Positions 17,346 to 26,209 of a stretch of DNA of 64,000 nt are shown one piece after another. The DNA lies in the NCBI RefSeq assembly GCF_016446285.1, contig NZ_CP054140.1:1593501-1657500 (forward strand). Direction: 5' to 3'. The stretch's first letter is position 1. Every line of letters begins with the position of its first letter. The position numbers and the translations under genes are program-made. The notes beneath the pieces are model-generated. The model was not told the origin of the DNA and did not search any database. It saw nothing but the letters and a program-made list of their open reading frames with translations. The DNA comes from Desulfobulbus oligotrophicus (GTDB taxonomy: Bacteria; Desulfobacterota; Desulfobulbia; Desulfobulbales; Desulfobulbaceae).

Positions 17346-18458
17346 CTATCTATTCGGGAATAACTCCCGGTTGAAAGGATAATGGTTGATGAAGTCGTGA
17401 AGAATCCTCCGAAAGTGCTCTTTGTTTTCTGCGAGCATTTCCCGTGGCTCATAGAGCGAATAATTGCCGTGATTAAGAATGTTGATCAGTCGTGTGTGCA
17501 ACACATCTTCCACGTCATCGTCACCCTGCCGGATACAAGCGGAAAAGTTGTCGTAGCCGTGAAAGCTGGCGGTTTTTTCCAGGATGGCTCGGAGCATATT
17601 GAAGTGATGTGTATAAAGCTCGCCACTTTGTTCAGCCTCGTACAGTCCGGCCAGTGCTGCCACATGATGAAAAAACGGCGTTTCGCCGGTATCACGGAGA
17701 GTGTACTCGTTTGACACCCGATCGCACGCTAGAAAAAACCGATCGCGCCGATTCTTCTTTCGTTTAATTTCGTTGTACAGTACGTTGAAGAATAGCGCGT
17801 GGTGAGTGGAAATTACTGTTTTAAGTTTGCTTTCTGGATTCTTCAACAATCTGGCCAGGTGTGTTGCAACGGCAACCGCATTTTGATCATCCAGCGACGA
17901 TATCGGGTCATCAATATAGATATACCGAACCCAGTTATAGGGGCCATTGCCATCGTCGTCCAGTGTGAGTTGGACAATGGCAAGGAAAAAGCACCAGATG
18001 AAGATATTCTCTTCGCCGCGTGAGATCTTAATACCATCTTCGATACGATGTCCGTCACCATCCGACACTTCGCGCGAAAAGCTCACTTCCCACCTGTCGG
18101 TGTTGATACGAAAGTCAAAATCTACGTAGCGGCTGAGCAGGGGACGGATGCGGGTATCCATCTCCAATTCTTCGAGCCCGGCAAAAAATCGCGATTGGGA
18201 ATTAAGACGCAAAACTCGTTCGCTGTCGTTATCCAGGTCGTTATCCCATGTGAACAGATCTTCGGTAAAAGCGTTGAAATAGAGCGTGTCACGTTTGTCC
18301 TCATCAGCAACATCTTTACCAAGATTCTTGAACGCGGTGGACAGTCGCGTTTTGCCAATGCCGTTGTAAGCGTAGAGCAGGATGAATTTCTTGTTCATCA
18401 GCTCATCACGCAGGTGTTGGGCCAGCGCAGGCAGGTCCGAGAAAGGCTGAATGCTCAT
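17346..18458 (-). CDS. prrC: PrrC-family anticodon nuclease
   Basis: 370 residues, near the ~396 of E. coli PrrC. ATPase part: Walker A AYNGIGKT (residues 30-37), the PrrC block YFNAFTEDLFTWDNDLD (60-76), signature SRGEE (146-150), Walker B YIDDPISSLDD (181-191), ISTHH (216-220). Nuclease part: R290 and E294 in MLRAILEKTASFHGY and H330 in RLINILNHG match the Arg-Glu-His triad known in PrrC. PrrC is kept silent by a type I RM complex and cuts tRNA in the anticodon when phage inhibits restriction. The gene overlaps the AlbA_2 gene by 4 bases and precedes hsdM, inside a type I operon exactly as that model expects. RloC is excluded by the lack of the long zinc-hook coiled coil. Confidence 0.87.
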   Translation of the reverse strand: MSIQPFSDLPALAQHLRDELMNKKFILLYAYNGIGKTRLSTAFKNLGKDVADEDKRDTLYFNAFTEDLFTWDNDLDNDSERVLRLNSQSRFFAGLEELEMDTRIRPLLSRYVDFDFRINTDRWEVSFSREVSDGDGHRIEDGIKISRGEENIFIWCFFLAIVQLTLDDDGNGPYNWVRYIYIDDPISSLDDQNAVAVATHLARLLKNPESKLKTVISTHHALFFNVLYNEIKRKKNRRDRFFLACDRVSNEYTLRDTGETPFFHHVAALAGLYEAEQSGELYTHHFNMLRAILEKTASFHGYDNFSACIRQGDDDVEDVLHTRLINILNHGNYSLYEPREMLAENKEHFRRILHDFINHYPFNRELFPNR

Positions 18459-20002
18459 ATCTGTCTTCTTCGCAGCCAGGCCATACCCTTGCTCGTCAAT
18501 CGATATTTCTGCAAAGGACTGCGGGGCTTGTCAGGGATGGTCATTTCCATCAAGCCCTGATCAATAGCTGTTTGCTGATAATGTTCACGAAAATGTTTCT
18601 CATCCTTCAGCCCCAGAGCGGCCATCAGTTCAGCGCGGCTCATTTCACCCTGAAGTGTCTCAAGCAGTCGACCTACTTCAGGGGTAGCTTCGGGGGTAGC
18701 TTCGGGGGTAGCTTCGGGGGTAGCTTCGGAATTTTGCTCCTCAACAAAGCCTGGATGTATGGGCAAACGGATCAAGAATGAACTGCGCTCATCATCACTT
18801 TCAAACACGGGCCCAGGTGAGCCGTTAGCTTGCATTACCCGAAGAATTTTTGGAATACCCGTAGATCGGCCTTCAGTAAGATTCAATTCTTTTAAAAATT
18901 CACCGATACGGCGATTGCGATAACGACGACTGACGGCACGGCCTGCCTGCAGGTCTTCCATGCGGATGGAACGATCTGGGCCGGGAAAGCTCAGCACCAT
19001 CAGTTCTTCCGGGGTGATGCGCACCTCAACCGGTTCGCGGATCTCATAAGAACGGTGATATACTGCATTCACCACCGCCTCTTCAACGGCCGCCAGCGGA
19101 AAGTTCCAGAAACGCTCTGCCTGGGGGCGATCAGGATGTTTGATAACCGTTTCCTTCAGGTAATTGCGAGCAATGTAATCCACTGCATCGCGGGTAATAT
19201 GTCCCAGCGGCCCGATAAATTCCTTTTCTTCAAAGCGGTCGCCGCCAGCACCCTCGGGAAAATACACCACGTCAATCTGGCTGGCCGGGAAAAATCGATC
19301 TGGGCGGTCATTGAAAAACAACAGTCCAACATTCTTCGGAAATGCCATCTCCACCGGACCGCCAACAATATTCATGCGCCGTCCCAACTCTTCAACACTC
19401 AATGTTGCCGATCCATCTGCCAACTCACTGCCGATTTCCTGTAGGAACTCACGTATCAGGTGCGTTGACAGATCGGCAAGACCGGCACCCTGATGGTAAC
19501 GGTCGTCAAAAGGCACCGTGGCGGCCAGCGATAACAACTCACGTTCATCGGCACCTTTTGCCCGCACGGTACTGGTGTGCCTGCGCAGGTAGAAAGCCCA
19601 CTCGGCATTCTTATCACCCAACCGGACACGCGCCTTATATGGGCGGGTCTCTCCACCCGGCACCCATAACACCAGAATCAACCTGCCCCGCACCTCATAG
19701 GTGGCGGTCAGTGGATGATAAGGCGGCTGGATTGCTGCATTCCCCAGGTTCAGCAGTTCCTTCTGGATACGGTCAATCTGCTCCGACAGTAAGCCCGCAG
19801 GCGGCAAGACCGGCTGACCGTTTTGTTCTTCAACACCAACCACCACATAGCCACCGCCCAGATTGTGAAAGTCATTGGCAAAGGCACAAATACTGTGCAA
19901 CACCGCTTCAGGATTCCAGCCCGTCTTGTATTCCACCCGCTCGCTTTCAATGGTACGCAGATGAAGCAGGGAATTAAGGTTGATGGGGAGTTTGGTGGTC
20001 AT
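18455..20002 (-). CDS. AlbA_2 (Schlafen-like) ATP-binding transcriptional regulator-like protein A
   Basis: 515 residues. N-terminal AlbA_2 domain (ESERVEYKTGWN, CAFANDFHNLGGGYVVVGVEE), a HATPase-like middle (AAVEEAVVNAVYHRSYE, STGIPKILRVM), a linker with four EATP units, then a winged-helix-like C-terminus (GLMEMTIPDKPRSPLQKYRL). Proteins of this architecture are common next to type I RM genes; role unsettled, perhaps regulation or nucleic-acid binding. It overlaps hsdS by 4 bases and prrC by 4. Its C-terminus resembles that of the AlbA_2 protein at 21358, suggesting a duplicated module. Confidence 0.8.
   Translation of the reverse strand: MTTKLPINLNSLLHLRTIESERVEYKTGWNPEAVLHSICAFANDFHNLGGGYVVVGVEEQNGQPVLPPAGLLSEQIDRIQKELLNLGNAAIQPPYHPLTATYEVRGRLILVLWVPGGETRPYKARVRLGDKNAEWAFYLRRHTSTVRAKGADERELLSLAATVPFDDRYHQGAGLADLSTHLIREFLQEIGSELADGSATLSVEELGRRMNIVGGPVEMAFPKNVGLLFFNDRPDRFFPASQIDVVYFPEGAGGDRFEEKEFIGPLGHITRDAVDYIARNYLKETVIKHPDRPQAERFWNFPLAAVEEAVVNAVYHRSYEIREPVEVRITPEELMVLSFPGPDRSIRMEDLQAGRAVSRRYRNRRIGEFLKELNLTEGRSTGIPKILRVMQANGSPGPVFESDDERSSFLIRLPIHPGFVEEQNSEATPEATPEATPEATPEVGRLLETLQGEMSRAELMAALGLKDEKHFREHYQQTAIDQGLMEMTIPDKPRSPLQKYRLTSKGMAWLRRRQI
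18681..18728 (-). repeat. Four 12-bp tandem repeats in AlbA_2 protein A
   Basis: Four identical copies of GGGGTAGCTTCG (plus strand), preceded by a diverged copy at about 18669. Read on the minus strand they encode the repeated EATP linker. Because the unit is 12 bases, copy-number change keeps the frame and only alters linker length. Confidence 0.9.
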
Positions 20003-21279
20003 GACAGTCCCACCTCTTCCAGCACTGGAAACAGTTGCTGCATCAGGCCTTTTTTGTGGTCTTTCAGGGCGTCGATGCGTTTGCTTTGGGCAATGATTTG
20101 GTCGTCGAGTGAGGAGAGGCAGTCAGCGATTTTTCGTTGTTCGGTGTTGGTCGGTGGAAGTGGAATCACGAATGAGCGTATTTGCGCAAAATTTAAGCCT
20201 TGGCGGTTTCCGCCTGCCTGGAAACTGTCTATCTGCCTCTGCCCACGTTCGGAAATCAGGAACTGATTAAGCAAAATGGGGTTCAATTCTTCTATCTTTG
20301 TTCGAATAATACAAACGTGTTGATTTACATTCCCACCAGCAATTTTGTCATCAGCTACGGCGCTACGACCGATGGATGCGCCGGTAATATTCAATAGGAC
20401 ATCGAGCATGTGAATCTCAGTGGCATCAAATGAAGAGTGGGTACTTTCATCTATAAATACCAGATCATCGAGAAAAAGTTCGCCACAGCCAACATTTTGG
20501 CTACGTATGAACGGTCGTCCAGTTGTCTTATAGTTTTTGTCCCCACCGCGTGGCGTGATGCCACTTCCAACTTTGGTTGTTATGTTATGAAGGACATGCT
20601 CTTCCCATTTTCCCCTATCCTGAAACTCAGGAAAGCGGAGGCGGGGGCGGGTTTTGCCTTCACGGGGGAAGAGCTGTTGCATCAGCCCTTTTTTGTGATC
20701 CTGCAAAGCTGCCAGCTTCCGCCCTTCTGCCGCAATCAGATCATCCAGCGAACCCAGACAGTCAGCGATTTTTTGTTGTTCGTAAAGGCCAGGGAAGAAA
20801 ACATGTATTTGAGAAAAAGCCTCAAACTTTAGGTTGAGAGTATCTTTGACCAAACCTTGAGAATAGCGTCTGAACTGTCTAATTAGTTGTTTAGTCTTGA
20901 AGTAATAGGAGAAAAAACGACTATCGACTTGGTCTTTGGGGGTACAAACGGTATAGGCTGGACTTACAAGCCCCTCGTTTGTCGCCAGTGCACTCCGACC
21001 TTCCCACATCCGCATGGTGTTATATGCAATATCTCCAGCGGAAACACGTAAATACTTTGATTTATTCGCACTAGAATTGTCTTTCCGACCGGAGTTCTGC
21101 TGCAAAATCAGCCCCTCTTTTTCCGTGAGCGAGAGTAGTGGAATGTCTTCATCTCCAGTTTCCTTTCTCTCCACGAAAAGATTCCCGAGTGCATCATTAT
21201 TCCACTCTCCCGCATCCCTAAACTCCGGAAACCGCAGCCTTGGCACCAGCCCTTTTTTTTGTGTCTTCTGTTTATTCAT
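19999..21279 (-). CDS. hsdS: Type I restriction-modification specificity protein HsdS (system 1)
   Basis: 426 residues with two target-recognition domains, each followed by the same helical spacer: YEQQKIADCLGSLDDLI...LAALQDHKKGLMQQLFP near residues 165-210 and TEQRKIADCLSSLDDQI...IDALKDHKKGLMQQLFP near 375-418. Each domain reads half of a bipartite DNA site. RLRFPEF opens both halves. Its ATG overlaps the stop of a 27-codon ORF upstream. Confidence 0.92.
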   Translation of the reverse strand: MNKQKTQKKGLVPRLRFPEFRDAGEWNNDALGNLFVERKETGDEDIPLLSLTEKEGLILQQNSGRKDNSSANKSKYLRVSAGDIAYNTMRMWEGRSALATNEGLVSPAYTVCTPKDQVDSRFFSYYFKTKQLIRQFRRYSQGLVKDTLNLKFEAFSQIHVFFPGLYEQQKIADCLGSLDDLIAAEGRKLAALQDHKKGLMQQLFPREGKTRPRLRFPEFQDRGKWEEHVLHNITTKVGSGITPRGGDKNYKTTGRPFIRSQNVGCGELFLDDLVFIDESTHSSFDATEIHMLDVLLNITGASIGRSAVADDKIAGGNVNQHVCIIRTKIEELNPILLNQFLISERGQRQIDSFQAGGNRQGLNFAQIRSFVIPLPPTNTEQRKIADCLSSLDDQIIAQSKRIDALKDHKKGLMQQLFPVLEEVGLS

Positions 21280-21355
21280 CTTCCTGCAGCTTGTCGGGAT
21301 TATTAAGGGGTCTTTTTTCAGCCAAGGTCATGCTGTGTATCAGTTCATTTTGCAT
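21272..21355 (-). CDS. Possible 27-residue leader peptide before hsdS
   Basis: ATG 21355 lies just 2 bases after the stop of the AlbA_2 gene and the frame ends in GATGAATAA, where the hsdS start ATGA overlaps it. The peptide begins MQNELIHSMTLAEKRP. No domain is recognisable. It may only couple translation of hsdS to the gene before it. Confidence 0.35.
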   Translation of the reverse strand: MQNELIHSMTLAEKRPLNNPDKLQEDE

Positions 21356-21357
21356 GG

Positions 21358-22863
21358 TTATTCTTCTCTGATTTTCTGCACCAGTTGCTTGCCCGCTTCT
21401 GTCAGGCGGTATTGCTGCAATCGGCTACTGGGTTTGTCCGGCCGAGTCATTTCAATCAAGCCCATATCCAGCAGACGGCGAATTTGTTTGTGCAGTTCGC
21501 CCGAAACGCTCTGGTGACCAAGTTGTCGAGCCAATGCCTGCTTGCCTGCTTCGGCCTGCGCGATCAGTAATACCAGTCTGGCAGCCAAACGTGACTCTAG
21601 CTGTGACTCTAGCTGTGACTCTAGCCGTGACTCTAGCCGCTCGGCCTCGATTGGTGACATGATGGTTGTTGCGGTCAGATCTCTACTTGTTTGCCATTGG
21701 GGTGCGGGACGACGGATGAGTGCTGTAAATTGATTGCCACTGACCTCACTTTTCAGCTCTATCTGCGGCCACTCTTCCAGCGCACGAGGGATGCCGCTGC
21801 CAACTCCCCTGTAGGGCAAAATACGAAACGCATGTTCGCTCAGAGTGGGGTTGCGTCGGTTGGTTTTGCCGTGGCGGATATCGTCAAGACTCAAGCTGTC
21901 AGGCAGGTGGCCTGGGCTGATGATCTCGATACGGTCGGTAAAGATCAGGATGCGAATAGAGGCACTGGTAAAATAGTCACGATGTACCAGTGCGTTGACC
22001 AGCAGTTCCTGCAAGGTAATTTCTGGTATTTCCAGAATGCCGGGCGAATTAAAATCCTGCTCGCCTTGCACGCGGTGCAGGTTGCGTTTGATAAAGGCCA
22101 GTGCCTCGGTGTATTGGTGCTTTAGTGTGCCGCCGATATCCAGACTGTCCAGATAACGGGTATCTGCGATGCTCGTGCCGGGGAAGGTGACGGCTTTGAT
22201 AGAGCATACCGGGCGCCAACGCTGAGGGTTACGACCAAACAACAACAAACCTGATAGATTCAACTCACGACCATCGCCCAACCCCAGATTTTGCAAAATA
22301 GCGTCCAGAGGCAAGTTGATTATGCTGTTACGGTCGCCATAGTGTTGGTTTAAGTATTGTCGGAAGACGGTTTCATCCAGATCCGCACTGGTGGTGTCGG
22401 CCACGGGCACAATATCAGCGTATACCAGTCCGGCACGCTGAAACATTCTTTGTAACTCTTCACGGGCAATCAGTTGACGCTTGTCTGCCCCCTGTTTGAT
22501 CCAGATACGGCCCTGATGATCGAGATAGGGCTTGGAAACACCATCGGGAATGGTAACGATGATGACCATCCCTTGCTCGGTCAGTACATTTTCCGTTAGA
22601 AAACTGATAGGTGGGCGCATGTGCTGGCTGGCGGTATTGCTCAGCATTTGGTTGGTACGGCGCACCTCGGCAGTATCCAAGCCAGCGATACTGCCATCGT
22701 CATTAACGCCAATCAGCAAGGTACCACCTCCGCTGTTGGAAAAAGCCACCAACTCAGCGGCCAGTGCGTCCGGATGGTTGATGCTGCGCTTAAACTGCTG
22801 ACGACTGTATTCTCCTAAGGCGATTTGCTCCAGCAATTGCGCGATGGCGGATTTATTGCTCAT
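21358..22863 (-). CDS. AlbA_2 (Schlafen-like) ATP-binding protein B
   Basis: About 501 residues. AlbA_2 domain at the N-terminus (ELVAFSNSGGGTLLIGVNDDG, SKPYLDHQGRIWIKQGADKR), a GHKL/HATPase-like middle (ITLQELLVNALVHRDYF, GVGSGIPRAL), a charged linker of four 4-residue units (ESRL/ESQL), then a helical DNA-binding-like C-terminus with GLIEMTRPDKPSSRLQQYRL. ATG 22863 sits inside the hsdR 3' end (11-base overlap). Relationship to protein A is seen in domain order and in the last ~60 residues. Function in the RM locus not known. Confidence 0.8.
   Translation of the reverse strand: MSNKSAIAQLLEQIALGEYSRQQFKRSINHPDALAAELVAFSNSGGGTLLIGVNDDGSIAGLDTAEVRRTNQMLSNTASQHMRPPISFLTENVLTEQGMVIIVTIPDGVSKPYLDHQGRIWIKQGADKRQLIAREELQRMFQRAGLVYADIVPVADTTSADLDETVFRQYLNQHYGDRNSIINLPLDAILQNLGLGDGRELNLSGLLLFGRNPQRWRPVCSIKAVTFPGTSIADTRYLDSLDIGGTLKHQYTEALAFIKRNLHRVQGEQDFNSPGILEIPEITLQELLVNALVHRDYFTSASIRILIFTDRIEIISPGHLPDSLSLDDIRHGKTNRRNPTLSEHAFRILPYRGVGSGIPRALEEWPQIELKSEVSGNQFTALIRRPAPQWQTSRDLTATTIMSPIEAERLESRLESQLESQLESRLAARLVLLIAQAEAGKQALARQLGHQSVSGELHKQIRRLLDMGLIEMTRPDKPSSRLQQYRLTEAGKQLVQKIREE
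21591..21638 (-). repeat. Four 12-bp tandem repeats in AlbA_2 protein B
   Basis: Four copies of GTGACTCTAGCT/C (plus strand, 3' base varies). On the minus strand they encode the repeated ESRL/ESQL linker. Same unit length, copy number and position as in protein A, but a different sequence. Confidence 0.9.
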
Positions 22864-25800
22864 AGGCACTTAGTCCCGAGATGGTGCGTCCTGCCGCCTG
22901 TTTTTTGAGCAGCGGCACCAGGTCTTCCATGAGGGCCAGTTCGCGTATGCTACGTTCGCGCCAGCCAAGATCAAGCGGGGCCAGCAGATCGGAAAGCTGC
23001 TCACCGTCAAAGATCATGCGCTGCAGGATAGCATCCACAAAACCGGTCAAGGCTTGCGGCAACAGACCGTGTTTATCTGCAAGATCAGAGAGTTCCCTGG
23101 CCCGCTTCTCGGCCTTAAACTGTTGGTAGCCGTCTCTGATCTGCTTCTCGTCAAGGGGCTTGCCGGTTTCCAGTGAGCGGACGTACTCGCTGATTGTCTG
23201 GAGCTCATCAAGAAACTTGGCATCAGACTCGATCAGAGCAATGAGCTGTTCGCGGGTCATCTTGGCTGTTTTCTGGTCCTGCTTTGTGAAGCGGGCAATC
23301 AGATTCATGATGTAGTCATAGTCAATGGTTGCCGAGGCAAAGAGGACAAACTCAAAATCAAGCTGCTCAACCAGCGGGTTGCCTGAGCCGCCCGGTTTTT
23401 CGCGCTGCTCGCGCAGACGCTGGGCAGTCTCCAGATAGGCGCCGCGAAAGCCGCGAAGATCGTCTTTTGGAAGTATCTGTTCGATCTCTTGTTTTTGCTC
23501 GCTGGTGAGGTCGGTATACTGGTCGAGCTGGGTCTGCAGGCGTTGAATCTCCTTGAAGTGACTGATGAATCGGGCACGGAGGTCGTCGCCCTTGAGATTG
23601 GCAATGGCCTCGGGCCTGGGCTCAAGGCTCTGGGATTTTAAAAATGTATCCAGGCCGGCCTTGGCCTGCTTGAACTGTTCAATGACCTTGGGCGCCTTGT
23701 CCACCAGCCAGATCTCCCGACCCTTGTCAGCCTGGGTACCGGAGAACAGGGCAATGGCCTCGTCAACGCTATCCTGCTGACCCCGAAAATCGAGGATATG
23801 GCCATAGGGTTTGGAAGCGTTGAGGATGCGGTTGGTGCGGCTGAAAGCCTGAATCAGGCCGTGGTGTTTAAGGTTTTTGTCCACGTACAGGGTGTTGAGG
23901 TACTTGGAGTCAAACCCGGTTAAAAGCATATCCACAACAATGGTGATATCGATTTTTTCCGCGCCTTTTTGCGGTAGATCAGCGTTAGGGTACTGCTGGT
24001 CTTTGATGCGCTGCTGTACATCCTTGTAGTAGTCGTCAAATGTATGGATGGAGTGGTTGGTGCCGTAGGCGGTGTTGTAAGCGGCGATGATCTTTTCAAG
24101 TGCGGCTTTCTTCTTTTCCGGCTCGGTGATGTTGTCTGCTTTTTCCTGGGGCAGATCCTCCTGCAACTGGCGGACATCGGCATTGCCTTCTGCAGGTGGT
24201 GAGAAGACCGCAGCAATCTTGAGCGGTTTGAAGTCAGGGTTTTCGGTCTGGAGCCTGGCCTGCATCTCTTTAAACAGCTCGTAATAGGCAATGGCGTCAT
24301 TGATGCTCGCTGTGGCAAACAGTGCATTGAAGCGCCGGTCTGCAGTGGCGGCATCGTGTTTGGCAAGAATGGCCTCGATGATGGCCTGCTTGGTCAGCGT
24401 ATCACCCGGGGCAGGTGGATTCTGACTGTCGGGTTGGTAATAGTCCACGTGAAAGCGCAGGACATTGCGGTCTTCAATGGCATGGGTAATGGTGTAGGCG
24501 TGGAGTTTCTGCTGGAAGACATCTTCGGTGGTTCTGAGCGTTTGAATATTGCCGTCGATCTGTCTGACCGTGGCGTTTTTATCAAAGATGGGCGTGCCGG
24601 TAAAGCCAAAGAGCTGCGCCTTGGGAAAGAAGTCTTTTATGGTCTGATGCGTATCACCAAACTGGGAGCGGTGACATTCGTCAAAGATGATGACCATGCG
24701 CTTGTCGCGCAGCGGTTCAAGCTGGTCGGAATACTTTTCCCGGCCTCGCTGCTGACGTCTTTTGTTGCGCTGGCTTTGCTCGTCCAGGGCAAGGCCGAGC
24801 TTCTGGATGGTGGTAACAATAACCTTGTCGGCATAGTCGTCGGAAAGCAGCCGTCGCACCAGCGTGGCAGTGTTGGTGTTCTCTTCAACGCAACCTTCCT
24901 GAAAGCGATTGAACTCCTCTCGGGTCTGACGGTCCAGGTCTTTGCGGTCAACCACAAACAGGCATTTGTGAATGTTGTGATTGTCCTTAAGCAGCGTGGA
25001 GGCCTTGAACGAGGTGAGTGTTTTGCCGCTGCCGGTGGTGTGCCAGATATAGCCGTTGCCGCTGTTTTCCTCAATGCACCTGACAATCCGATCCACGGCA
25101 TAGATCTGGTAGGGTCGCATCATCATCAGCTTCTGCTCGCCGGCCACCAGCACGATGTAGCGACTGATCATATCGCCGAGCGTGCATTTAGCCAGGAAGG
25201 CCTCGGCAAAGTCGTCGATATGTGTAATTTTGATGTTATCCTCGGTGGCGAATTGATAGATGGGGAGGAAACGTTCCTCGGCATTGAAACTGAAGTGTTG
25301 GGTGTTGTTGTTGGTGAAGTACCAGGTGTCTGTCCGGTTACTGACGATAAAAAGTTGCACAAAGCATAGCAGCGTGCGCGTATAGCCGTTACCAGGGTCG
25401 TTCTTGTAGTGGGCAATCTGCTGTATGGCCCGCCGGGGACTGATGCCGAGATTCTTGAGTTCGATCTGAACAGCAGGAACACCGTTGATCAGAAGGATCA
25501 CATCGTAACGATGGTGGCTGTAGTCGGTGTTGATGCGCAGTTGATGGACAACCTCAAAGGTGTTTTTGCACCAGTCTTTAATGTTGACTAGGGTGTAATT
25601 AAGCGGCGTGCCGTCATCGCGGGTAAAGCTGTTGATCTCGCGAAGGAGGCGTGAGGCGGTAAAGACATCTGAAGTGACGATCCCGCCGAGCAATCGGTCA
25701 AACTCGCCATCCGTCAGGCTGACCCGGTTGAGGGCCTCAAATTTTTCACGAAAATTTTCTTCAAGGGCAGCCCGGTCGCGAATATCAGAGCGGATGGTGT

Positions 25801-25909
25801 ACTTTAAATTGCTCAGCAGTTCGATGAACGCGGTTTCAAGATCCACTTCACGAACTGTTGGCGGCGTGTAGGTTACCGAACTGTCATATCTGGTATGAGA
25901 AGAGTGCAT
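22853..25909 (-). CDS. hsdR: Type I restriction endonuclease subunit HsdR (system 1)
   Basis: 1018 residues. N-terminal nuclease domain (VILLINGVPAVQIELKNLG contains the ExK-type catalytic part), then helicase domains: Walker A TGSGKTLTS, DEAD-like box DECHRSQFG, motif III FTGTPIFD, motif VI QAFSRTNRI. HsdR translocates DNA and cuts far from the recognition site in the R2M2S complex. First gene of its operon; the promoter should lie in 25910-26209. Confidence 0.93.
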   Translation of the reverse strand: MHSSHTRYDSSVTYTPPTVREVDLETAFIELLSNLKYTIRSDIRDRAALEENFREKFEALNRVSLTDGEFDRLLGGIVTSDVFTASRLLREINSFTRDDGTPLNYTLVNIKDWCKNTFEVVHQLRINTDYSHHRYDVILLINGVPAVQIELKNLGISPRRAIQQIAHYKNDPGNGYTRTLLCFVQLFIVSNRTDTWYFTNNNTQHFSFNAEERFLPIYQFATEDNIKITHIDDFAEAFLAKCTLGDMISRYIVLVAGEQKLMMMRPYQIYAVDRIVRCIEENSGNGYIWHTTGSGKTLTSFKASTLLKDNHNIHKCLFVVDRKDLDRQTREEFNRFQEGCVEENTNTATLVRRLLSDDYADKVIVTTIQKLGLALDEQSQRNKRRQQRGREKYSDQLEPLRDKRMVIIFDECHRSQFGDTHQTIKDFFPKAQLFGFTGTPIFDKNATVRQIDGNIQTLRTTEDVFQQKLHAYTITHAIEDRNVLRFHVDYYQPDSQNPPAPGDTLTKQAIIEAILAKHDAATADRRFNALFATASINDAIAYYELFKEMQARLQTENPDFKPLKIAAVFSPPAEGNADVRQLQEDLPQEKADNITEPEKKKAALEKIIAAYNTAYGTNHSIHTFDDYYKDVQQRIKDQQYPNADLPQKGAEKIDITIVVDMLLTGFDSKYLNTLYVDKNLKHHGLIQAFSRTNRILNASKPYGHILDFRGQQDSVDEAIALFSGTQADKGREIWLVDKAPKVIEQFKQAKAGLDTFLKSQSLEPRPEAIANLKGDDLRARFISHFKEIQRLQTQLDQYTDLTSEQKQEIEQILPKDDLRGFRGAYLETAQRLREQREKPGGSGNPLVEQLDFEFVLFASATIDYDYIMNLIARFTKQDQKTAKMTREQLIALIESDAKFLDELQTISEYVRSLETGKPLDEKQIRDGYQQFKAEKRARELSDLADKHGLLPQALTGFVDAILQRMIFDGEQLSDLLAPLDLGWRERSIRELALMEDLVPLLKKQAAGRTISGLSAYEQ

Positions 25910-26209
25910 AATCGGGTCCTATGGATACAGGTACGGCAGCGCGTGGTAAGGTATCTTGCGTTCAGGTCCACTGTATCATCAATCCGGTGGCTTTGAACCC
26001 GTTGAAAATACAATTGATGCCTTTGACCTGATTGGCAGCTGCGCTTCATTCGGCGACCGCTGCATTAGACCACAGCAGTCTTAAAAACCAAGGGAAAAAC
26101 ACGGGCGAACTCCTTTCTGATAAAAGGTAAAAAACTCGTTGGGAAGCTGGAGAACGCGTTAGGACAGAGTGTTTAACCGGGTTCAATACACGTCTAACAG
26201 ATTGACTTG
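25910..26209. other. Promoter-bearing intergenic region before hsdR
   Basis: 300 bases between the hsdR start and the 3' end of the cold-shock/DUF1294 gene, both on the minus strand. No gene is supported; no clear terminator or operator recognised. Confidence 0.4.

Noticed and set aside
18681-18728. Tandem 12-bp units as a CRISPR-like array
   Set aside because: No spacers; the units are in frame and encode a linker.
24356-25369. Plus-strand open frame of 337 codons within hsdR
   Set aside because: Antisense to helicase motifs of HsdR, with no recognisable product.
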